12,402 nucleotides of DNA from Kiritimatiellales bacterium (lineage in GTDB: Bacteria; Verrucomicrobiota; Kiritimatiellia; Kiritimatiellales; Pontiellaceae): NCBI GenBank assembly GCA_030625905.1, contig DAOUQA010000046.1, positions 1 to 12,402 on the forward strand, given 5' to 3'. Position 1 is the stretch's first letter. Every line of letters begins with the position of its first letter. Under the pieces are notes generated by a model. It saw nothing but the letters and a program-made list of their open reading frames with translations. It searched no databases and was not told where the DNA came from. This document shows, in pieces, positions 6,378-12,402 of the stretch. A program made the translations under genes and the position numbers.

Positions 6378-8346
6378 CGCGTCCCCCATGATGCGGCTGA
6401 GCGCGGTGGTTCTCCAGCAGGACGAACGCACCGTACTACGCGGCCTGGGCGAGCTGGGTGCCGTGCAGCTCGTGCGCACCAACGCCGGTCCGGATACCGC
6501 GCCGCTCAATCCGCCCGACCACGCCCCCGAACGCGCCCATGCCGAAGTGCTACGCGCGCGCATGGCCGAACTGCGCCGCCGCCTCGAACTGCCGCCATCC
6601 GCTCCGGTTCCGGCCGGCATCAAGATCCTCACCCTCGCGGAAGTCGACGAGGCGCTGCACACGTTCGAAGAGCGTACCGGCACCTTGCTGAAAAACCAGG
6701 AGGTGCTACAGCAGCAATGGGGGCAGATCGCCGCGCTGGTCGGACAGATGGAGGCCTACCGCAACGTCGAAATCCCCTTTGATCAATTGGGCGAAAGCGC
6801 CTTTCTTCACTTTGCACTGGGGCGGTTGCCGTCCGACAATCTGGATGCGCTCCGCGAAAAGGCGGGTGGGAACGTGGTGCTGCTGCCGCTGCCGGGCGGT
6901 CCGGACGCGAACGCGCTGGTGGCTGTCACCAGCCGCAAGGGTCGCTATGCGCTCGATACGGCGCTGGAGCAGGCGGGCTTCAAGCGCGAAACGGTCTCCG
7001 TGCCGGAAGGCCAGACGCCGGCACTGATCGCCGCAGAGGGAAGCAAGGAGCAGGCGCGGCTGGCAGAGAACCTGAAGCAAGCCGGTGCCGCGCTGGCCGC
7101 GCTGGCCGAATCGACGTTGCCGGTGCTCGACGAAATGGAGCGCGCCGTCGACACCGAGTTGCGCCTGCTGGCTGCACAGGAAAACTTTCCACACACGGCG
7201 GCGACCGTGCTGATGACGGGCTGGATCCCGGCGGCCGGGCTGCCGGCGGTCGAGCGGCGGCTCAGGGAACTCACCCACGGGCGCTGCGTGATCGAATCGA
7301 CCCCTCCAGACGATGTGCCGGATGCGGAAATCCCCGTGCTGCTGCGGCACCCGCGCCTGCTGCGGCCGTTCGAGATGCTCACCACCGGCTACGGCGTGCC
7401 AGGCTATCGCGAGCTGGAGCCGACGCTATTTGTGGCGATCACCTTTATGCTGATGTTCGGCATGATGTTCGGCGACGTCGGCCACGGCGCGGTGCTGGTG
7501 CTCGGCGGGCTCGCCGCTTGGCGGACGGGGCATGCGCGCAAGGTCCGCGACCTCGGTGTGCTGATGGGGCTGGGCGGCATTTCAAGTATGATTTTCGGCT
7601 GGATCTACGGCAGCTTTTTCGGGCTGGAGTTTTTCAAGAAACATGCCCTCTGGCGCGATCCGCTCGAAGGCGACCCAATGGCGCTGATGCGCGCCGCGGT
7701 CGGTATTGGCGTGCTGATCATGAGCATCGGCCTGGTGCTCAACATGATCAATCGGTTCCGGAAACGGGACTATGCGGGCGGCTTCCTCGACAAGTTCGGG
7801 GTGGTCGGCGCGCTGTTCTACTGGGGTGGGCTGGCGCTGATGTTCAAGTATGCTGCGCTCAAGCGGCTCGGGCTCGAAGGCATGGCGGTGGCGCTGGTCG
7901 TCGCGGTGCCGCTGGCGATCTGGGTGCTGAAGGAACCCGTCGCGCACGTCATCAGAAGCCGCCGCGGGCAAGTCGGCGAAGAGGGAGAAAACCTGTTTGG
8001 GGCCGTCATGGAATCTGGCGTCGAGGCCTTCGAGGCGGTGCTCGGCTACATGGCCAACACGATCAGCTTCGTGCGTCTGGCTGCCTATGCCATGAGCCAC
8101 GCCGCCATCTTGATGGCGACCTTCGTCATGGCGGCCGAGGTGAAGCAGATGGCGGGCGGCGATGTGTTCAGCGTGCTGGTCATCATTGCCGGCAATCTCG
8201 TCGCGATCCTGCTCGAAGGCGTGATCGCCTCGGTGCAGGCGCTGCGTTTGGAATACTACGAATTCTTCAGCAAGTTTTTTACCGGCGACGGACAGGCCTT
8301 TGCGCCGTTCCGCCTCGGCGCGGCCCGCGAAGGGCAGGTGGACTGA
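6370..8346 (+). CDS. atpI: V/A-type ATPase subunit I (membrane a-type subunit)
   Basis: A 658 aa two-part protein. Residues 1 to about 335 are the hydrophilic stator arm, with coiled-coil stretches near 55-125 and 225-270. From about 350 onward are roughly seven to eight membrane spans. Family signatures are RPFEMLTTGYGVPGYRELEPT, FGMMFGDVGHG (361-373), ANTISFVRLAAYAMSHA with the predicted channel arginine Arg569, and LEGVIASVQALRLEYYEFFSKFF (615-637) near the C-terminus. By family knowledge the Arg faces the proteolipid Glu and this subunit forms the ion half-channels and anchors the peripheral stalks. The start at 6370 overlaps the subunit C stop; Met7 or Met8 (6388 or 6391) are possible alternatives, being closer to the usual start. 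The length is normal for a bacterial subunit I. Confidence 0.95.
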   Translation: MFSASPMMRLSAVVLQQDERTVLRGLGELGAVQLVRTNAGPDTAPLNPPDHAPERAHAEVLRARMAELRRRLELPPSAPVPAGIKILTLAEVDEALHTFEERTGTLLKNQEVLQQQWGQIAALVGQMEAYRNVEIPFDQLGESAFLHFALGRLPSDNLDALREKAGGNVVLLPLPGGPDANALVAVTSRKGRYALDTALEQAGFKRETVSVPEGQTPALIAAEGSKEQARLAENLKQAGAALAALAESTLPVLDEMERAVDTELRLLAAQENFPHTAATVLMTGWIPAAGLPAVERRLRELTHGRCVIESTPPDDVPDAEIPVLLRHPRLLRPFEMLTTGYGVPGYRELEPTLFVAITFMLMFGMMFGDVGHGAVLVLGGLAAWRTGHARKVRDLGVLMGLGGISSMIFGWIYGSFFGLEFFKKHALWRDPLEGDPMALMRAAVGIGVLIMSIGLVLNMINRFRKRDYAGGFLDKFGVVGALFYWGGLALMFKYAALKRLGLEGMAVALVVAVPLAIWVLKEPVAHVIRSRRGQVGEEGENLFGAVMESGVEAFEAVLGYMANTISFVRLAAYAMSHAAILMATFVMAAEVKQMAGGDVFSVLVIIAGNLVAILLEGVIASVQALRLEYYEFFSKFFTGDGQAFAPFRLGAAREGQVD

Positions 8347-8366
8347 ACAGAAAAGGAAGGTGGATT

Positions 8367-8696
8367 ATGAAAAGACAGGGTAAAAAAATTCAACTGGCGT
8401 TGGTGGGTTTGCTGGCATCGGCTGCGCCGGCGATGGCGCAGACGGCGACGGAGGCCGCAGTGGCCGGCGGGAGCGATTCCGTTCGGACGCTCGGCCTCGC
8501 GATCGCCGCAGGCCTCACAATGGGGCTGAGCGTGATTGGCTCCGGGATGGCGGTTGGCCGCATCGGCGCGGCGGCGATGGGGGCGGCGGCGGAAAAACCG
8601 GAACTGCTCACCCGCAGCCTGCTGTTCGTGGCGTTGGCCGAAGGGTTGGCGGTGCTCGGATTCGCCATTGCGATTATGCTCGTGCAGAAAATCTAG
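8367..8696 (+). CDS. atpK: V/A-type ATPase proteolipid subunit K (c ring)
   Basis: A 109 aa protein with an apparent cleavable signal peptide (MKRQGKKIQLALVGLLASAAPAMA, likely cut after Ala24). A two-helix hairpin follows: helix 1 about 41-66, a short polar loop AAEKPEL, helix 2 about 83-107. Glu92 in ALAEGLAVLGFAIA is the predicted ion-carrying carboxylate. It lacks the Gln of helix 1 (Ser59 lies 33 residues before the Glu) and the Ser/Thr and Tyr after the Glu that Na+-binding rings use, so protons are the predicted ion. It is the two-helix form, not the four-helix duplicated form of Enterococcus NtpK. A strong ribosome site, GGAAGG (8355-8360), lies six bases before the ATG, fitting a subunit needed in many copies. 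A longer frame starting at 7518 runs through this gene but its upstream part is the shadow of subunit I. Confidence 0.95.
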   Translation: MKRQGKKIQLALVGLLASAAPAMAQTATEAAVAGGSDSVRTLGLAIAAGLTMGLSVIGSGMAVGRIGAAAMGAAAEKPELLTRSLLFVALAEGLAVLGFAIAIMLVQKI

Positions 8697-8709
8697 AGAC
8701 GGCGCTCCG

Positions 8710-9033
8710 ATGAAATTCCACTGCATTGCCGACGAGGATACGGTCCGCGGATTCCGGATGGCCGGCATCGACGGCGAGGCCGTCGCCACGGTCGCGGAGG
8801 CGGAACAGGCGGTGCGGCGGGCGGCGGAAAATCCAAGCATTGGAATATTGATCCTCACGGATCTGGTGGCGGCGGACATCCGCGAAATCGTCGATGAAAT
8901 CCGAGTGGAGCGGACGCGCCCATTGATCGCCGAGATCCCGGGGCCGGGCGGGCCGATGCCGGGACGAAAAACGCTTCAGCAGCTGGTGCAGGAGGCGGTG
9001 GGAATCCGCATTGGACAGGAGGAGAAAACGTAA
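8710..9033 (+). CDS. atpF: V/A-type ATPase subunit F
   Basis: A 107 aa small alpha/beta protein of the ATP-synt_F family: MKFHCIADEDTVRGFRMAGIDG at the start, ILILTDLVAADIREIVDEI in the middle, and RPLIAEIPGPGG followed by a C-terminal helix. By family knowledge subunit F binds the central shaft with subunit D and can regulate ATP hydrolysis. The gene begins 13 bases after subunit K with only a weak Shine-Dalgarno, and its TAA overlaps the ATG of subunit E (TAATG at 9031-9035), which suggests translational coupling. F precedes E here, whereas it follows E and C in Thermus. Confidence 0.9.
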   Translation: MKFHCIADEDTVRGFRMAGIDGEAVATVAEAEQAVRRAAENPSIGILILTDLVAADIREIVDEIRVERTRPLIAEIPGPGGPMPGRKTLQQLVQEAVGIRIGQEEKT

Positions 9034-9692
9034 TGGCCGAAAACATACAGCAACCGCAGGATGTGCTGCGGGAGGAAATCCTGGCCGACGCGCAGCGGCA
9101 GGCGGAGCGCGCCCTGCAGCGCGCCCGCAAGGAGGCCGGGGGAATCGCTGAAGCGGCCGCCGCAGAACTCGAAGCGTGGCGCACCACGCAACTTGATCTT
9201 GCGCAAACCGAGGCACAGCGCCGCACCGATAGGGTGCTGGCGAGCCTGCCGGTCGAGACCGGCCGCATGCGTGCGAACCGCATCGAGTCGCTGCTCCAGT
9301 CCATCCATGACGAGGCCCGCCAGCGGCTGGATTCGCGCGACGGGCTGGACTACCGCCAAGCACTCGTCAACCTTGCGGCCGAAGCGATCCGCGGCATGGC
9401 CGGGACGCGGTTTGTCATCACCGTGCCGTCGGCCGACCTCCCGCTGCTCGGCGACGGCGAAATAGAAGCCATCCGGAAATGGACGGGGCGTCCGGATTTG
9501 GAACTGGAATGGGTTGGCGATCCGGAAAGCCGCGATGCGGGGTTGCTTGTGCGCGGTAGCGGCGGCGAGGAAGTTTGGGACAACCGGTTTTTCCAAAGGT
9601 TGGAACGGCTGTGGCCGGCGCTGCGGCGCGAAATCGCCCTGCGCACCGTGCTGGTCGAACCGCAGGAACCGAAAAAAGGAGACATGCCATGA
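9033..9692 (+). CDS. atpE: V/A-type ATPase subunit E (peripheral stalk)
   Basis: A 219 aa protein with the vATP-synt_E plan. A long Ala/Glu/Arg-rich N-terminal coiled coil (about residues 10-95, from VLREEILADAQRQAERALQ onward) is followed by an alpha/beta C-terminal domain (about 105-210) ending near NRFFQRLERLWPALRREIA. By family knowledge it pairs with the G/H-type subunit and attaches to the top of subunit B. The start is ATG 9033, with AGGAGGAG (9017-9024) eight bases before it. The stop TGA overlaps the next ATG (ATGA at 9689-9692). The coil is the least conserved part, so identification rests on the C-terminal domain plus position immediately before subunit A. Confidence 0.88.
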   Translation: MAENIQQPQDVLREEILADAQRQAERALQRARKEAGGIAEAAAAELEAWRTTQLDLAQTEAQRRTDRVLASLPVETGRMRANRIESLLQSIHDEARQRLDSRDGLDYRQALVNLAAEAIRGMAGTRFVITVPSADLPLLGDGEIEAIRKWTGRPDLELEWVGDPESRDAGLLVRGSGGEEVWDNRFFQRLERLWPALRREIALRTVLVEPQEPKKGDMP

Positions 9693-11476
9693 CCGTCGAA
9701 ACCAATCTGGCCGACGCCGTAGCCATTCGCATCAGCGGGCCGATCGTCACGGCGTCCGGTATGCGGGACGCGCAGATGTACGAAATGGTGCAGGTGGGCG
9801 AGGCGGGCCTAGCGGGCGAAGTGGTCCGGCTGCAGGGCGACCGCGCCGTAATCCAGGTCTATGAGGACACGACCATGCTGAAGCCGGGCGCGCCGATTCG
9901 CCGCACGGGCGCGCCGCTCTCGGTGTGGCTCGGGCCCGGGCTGGTCGGTAACATCTATGACGGCATCCAGCGTCCGCTGCCGGGCATCCGGGCGCACAGC
10001 GGCGCCTGGATCCGGCGCGGCGAGAAGGTCGATGCGCTGGATACGGCCAAACGCTGGCTGTTCCATCCGCGCGTGAAGCCGGGCGACGAAGTTGCACCCG
10101 GCACCGTGCTCGGCGCAGTCGACGAAACCGAGCTGGTCGAGCATCTGATTCTGGTTCCGCCCGGCGTCTCCGGCACCGTCCGCTCGGTGGTGGCCGAGGG
10201 CGAATACACCTTGCTCGATCCGATTGCCCAGCTCGACACGCCCACTGGCCCGAAGGACCTAGCAATGCTCCAGAAGTGGCCGGTGCGGCAGCCGCGGCCC
10301 ATCCGCGAACGCGTCCGCATCGTCGAGCCGCTGATCACTGGGCAGCGCATTATCGACACCTTTTTCCCGCTCGGCAAGGGCGGCACGGCGGCGATTCCCG
10401 GCGGCTTCGGAACCGGCAAGACCATCACGCAGCACCAGCTTGCCAAGTGGTCCAACGCCGACCTGATCGTCTACATCGGCTGCGGCGAACGCGGCAACGA
10501 AATGACGGAGGTGCTCCGCGAATTCCCCGAACTGAAGGATCCGCGCTCCGGCCGACCGCTGATGGAGCGGACGATTTTGATCGCCAACACCTCGAACATG
10601 CCGGTGGCGGCGCGCGAGGTTTCGATCTACACGGGCATCACGCTGGCGGAATACTACCGCGACCAGGGCCTCAGCGTCGCTGTGTTCGCCGACTCCACCA
10701 GTCGCTGGGCGGAAGCGCTGCGCGAGCTCTCCGCGCGCCTCGAAGAGATGCCGGCGGAGGAAGGCTTCCCCGCCACATTGCCCACTCGACTCGCGCAGTT
10801 CTACGAGCGCGGCGGTGCCGCCACCACCCTCAACGGCGCGAAGGGGACCATCAGCATCGTCGGCGCGGTCAGCCCGCCCGGCGGCGACTTTTCCGAACCC
10901 GTCACCCAGCACACGCGCCGGTTCATCCGCTGCTTCTGGGCGCTCGATAGCGAGCTGGCCAATGCGCGCCACTATCCGTCGATCCACTGGTTGCGATCCT
11001 ATTCGGAATACGTCGAGGACATTTCCGGCTGGTGGGCGAAGCGCGCCGCCGACTGGGGAGAGCTGCGCGCGGAGGCACTGAAGGTGCTGCAGCGCGAGGA
11101 CCGTCTCCAGCAGATCGTCAAGCTCGTCGGCCCCGATGTGCTGCCCGATTCGCAGCGGCTGATTCTGTTCGTGGCGGAGATCCTCAAAAACGGGTTTTTG
11201 ACCCAGAGTGCCTTCGACGAGAAGGACATGTACTGCTCGCCGGAGCGGCAGATGGCGCTCCTGCGGATGATGCTGGCTCTCCACCGGCGCGGCAGCGCCC
11301 TGATCCAGGCCGGCGCCCCGCTCGTAAAGCTTCAGCAGCTCACCTGCATCCAGCAGATCGTTCGCGCCAAGTCGTCGTTCGGCAACGATGAGCTGGAGGC
11401 AATCGCCGCCTTGGAGGCAGAGATGAATGGCGAGCTGGATGTGCTGGCCAAGGAATATGAAAAGAAGGGATCCTAG
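9689..11476 (+). CDS. atpA: V/A-type ATPase catalytic subunit A
   Basis: A 595 aa protein of normal length for subunit A. In order: N-terminal beta-barrel with RISGPIVTASGM; the A-type non-homologous insertion (about 110-195, including WLFHPRVKPGDEVAPG); the nucleotide domain with Walker A GGFGTGKT (238-245) then ITQHQLAKW; CGERGNEM with catalytic Glu267; Walker B VAVFADSTSRW (Asp335); and a helical C-terminal domain. This subunit hydrolyses or makes ATP at the A/B interface. Walker A has Gly where many relatives have Pro (GPFGSGKT). The start is ATG 9689, with AAGGAG (9676-9681) seven bases before it and the start overlapping the subunit E stop. The frame is open further upstream to 9575, but that part lies within subunit E. 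Confidence 0.97.
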   Translation: MTVETNLADAVAIRISGPIVTASGMRDAQMYEMVQVGEAGLAGEVVRLQGDRAVIQVYEDTTMLKPGAPIRRTGAPLSVWLGPGLVGNIYDGIQRPLPGIRAHSGAWIRRGEKVDALDTAKRWLFHPRVKPGDEVAPGTVLGAVDETELVEHLILVPPGVSGTVRSVVAEGEYTLLDPIAQLDTPTGPKDLAMLQKWPVRQPRPIRERVRIVEPLITGQRIIDTFFPLGKGGTAAIPGGFGTGKTITQHQLAKWSNADLIVYIGCGERGNEMTEVLREFPELKDPRSGRPLMERTILIANTSNMPVAAREVSIYTGITLAEYYRDQGLSVAVFADSTSRWAEALRELSARLEEMPAEEGFPATLPTRLAQFYERGGAATTLNGAKGTISIVGAVSPPGGDFSEPVTQHTRRFIRCFWALDSELANARHYPSIHWLRSYSEYVEDISGWWAKRAADWGELRAEALKVLQREDRLQQIVKLVGPDVLPDSQRLILFVAEILKNGFLTQSAFDEKDMYCSPERQMALLRMMLALHRRGSALIQAGAPLVKLQQLTCIQQIVRAKSSFGNDELEAIAALEAEMNGELDVLAKEYEKKGS

Positions 11477-11478
11477 CG

Positions 11479-12402
11479 ATGGAAGAGTTTAATTTTAAAG
11501 TAGAGGATCGCGGCTTAGAGTATGTCGGGTCGGAACGGATCGACGGCCCGTTGGTGGTGGTTGAGCGCATCCGCGATGTCGGGTATGACGAGACCGTCGA
11601 GATCATCGACGCGGATGGGCAGGCGCGCTTCGGGCGCGTGCTGGAGATTTCCGACAAGCAGGCGGTGGTGCAGGTGCTGGAGGGCACGACCGGACTGTCG
11701 AACCAGACCCTGCGCGCGCGTTTCCTCGGCGAAAGCTTCCGGCTGCCGGTCTCGCGCGACATGCTCGGCCGCGTCTTCGACGGGCTCGGACGCCCGGCCG
11801 ACGGCGGGCCGGCACCGCTTTCCGCCGACCGACGCGACATCAACGGCATGCCGATCAACCCCGATGCCCGGTGCTACCCGCGCGAGTTCATCCAGACCGG
11901 CATTTCGGCAATCGACGGCATGAACGCGCTCGTCCGCGGCCAGAAGCTGCCGGTCTTTTCTGGCAACGGCCTGCCGCACGACCGCGTCACGGCGCAGATT
12001 GTCCGGCAGGCGCGGCTGCTCGAAGAGGGCTCCGGGTTTTCGATCGTCTTCGGTGCGATGGGCGTGAAGCACGACGTGGCGGAATATTTCATCCGCAACT
12101 TCGAGGAGTCGGGTGTGCTCGCGCGCGTGGCGATGTTCCTTTCGCTGGCGGATGCGCCGAGCGTGGAGCGGCTGCTGACGCCGCGCTGCGCGCTGACGCT
12201 GGCCGAGCACCTGGCGTTCGACTGTGGCCAGCACGTCCTTGTGCTGCTGACCGACATGACCAACTATTGCGAGAGCCTGCGCGAAATCGGTACCGCCCGC
12301 GGCGAGATCCCGGGGCGCAAAGGCTATCCCGGCTACCTCTATTCCGACCTCGCCAGTCTGTACGAACGCGCGGGGCGCATCGAGGGTTCCGAAGGGTCGA
12401 TC
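11479..12402 (+). CDS. atpB: V/A-type ATPase non-catalytic subunit B (partial, 3' end outside window)
   Basis: The frame from ATG 11479 is open for 308 codons to the window edge; about a third of a usual B subunit (roughly 430-480 aa) is missing. Evidence: the N-terminal barrel, SRDMLGRVFDGLGRPADGG (about residues 92-110), PREFIQTGISAIDGMNALVRGQKLPVFSG, the degenerate P-loop GNGLPHDR, FGAMGVKHDVAEYFIRNF, LLTDMTNYCESLREIG, and GRKGYPGYLYSDLASLYERAGR. Lack of a proper GKT loop marks it as the regulatory B subunit rather than A. It starts two bases after the subunit A stop, with GAAGGGA (11464-11470) eight bases upstream. Subunit D would be expected next. Confidence 0.96.
   Translation, partial: MEEFNFKVEDRGLEYVGSERIDGPLVVVERIRDVGYDETVEIIDADGQARFGRVLEISDKQAVVQVLEGTTGLSNQTLRARFLGESFRLPVSRDMLGRVFDGLGRPADGGPAPLSADRRDINGMPINPDARCYPREFIQTGISAIDGMNALVRGQKLPVFSGNGLPHDRVTAQIVRQARLLEEGSGFSIVFGAMGVKHDVAEYFIRNFEESGVLARVAMFLSLADAPSVERLLTPRCALTLAEHLAFDCGQHVLVLLTDMTNYCESLREIGTARGEIPGRKGYPGYLYSDLASLYERAGRIEGSEGSI

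Noticed and set aside
5712..6683. 323-codon minus-strand open frame opposite subunits C and I
   Set aside because: It spans the junction of two well-supported genes and its translation is Ser/Arg/Gly-rich without recognisable domains.
7518..8366. Long plus-strand frame running into the proteolipid gene, suggesting a larger fused protein
   Set aside because: Its upstream part lies in another frame of subunit I, has an Arg/Gly/Ala-rich low-quality composition typical of GC-rich shadow frames, and the true K start at 8367 has a strong ribosome site.
10259..11284. 341-codon minus-strand open frame opposite subunit A
   Set aside because: It is fully opposite a strongly supported catalytic subunit gene, with no family-like motifs; a GC-rich antisense shadow.

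Overview
The window looks like a stretch of bacterial chromosome, about 55-60% GC by eye, with dense genes and no mobile elements, tRNA, rRNA or CRISPR array that I can see. A bacterial V/A-type (not F-type) ATPase operon together with a hybrid sensor kinase and a full-length ClpB suggests a bacterium from a group that commonly carries V-type ATPases, such as the PVC lineage (Kiritimatiellota, Lentisphaerota, Verrucomicrobiota) or the spirochaetes. That placement is inference; no gene here is diagnostic.

Left part (1-4061). The window opens inside the 3' end of a hybrid histidine kinase carrying a C-terminal receiver domain (+ strand). It converges on a minus-strand pair: clpB (start 4061, 863 aa) followed after 55 bp by a metallo-beta-lactamase-fold hydrolase of the COG1237 type (start 1414). 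The latter has an Asp in place of the second His of its metal-binding motif.

Divergent intergenic region (4062-4503). This 442 bp gap holds a possible clpB promoter, two clear inverted repeats and a 47-codon plus-strand reading frame. Its translation resembles two separated pieces of a small heat-shock protein (Hsp20). I read it tentatively as the remnant of an internally deleted hsp20 gene.

Right part (4504-12402). A PTS EIIA (fructose/PtsN-type) gene is followed after 51 bp by a tightly packed V/A-type ATPase operon in the order G/H - C - I - K - F - E - A - B. Subunit B runs off the window, and subunit D is presumably beyond it. G/H and E form the peripheral stalks, C and F belong to the central rotor, I and K make the membrane ion path, and A and B form the catalytic head. 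The proteolipid K carries the essential Glu but not the residues typical of Na+ binding, so proton coupling is predicted. The operon order differs from the textbook Thermus and Enterococcus orders. The EIIA gene at its head is the most unusual arrangement in the window. I found no clear evidence of a wholly new system.
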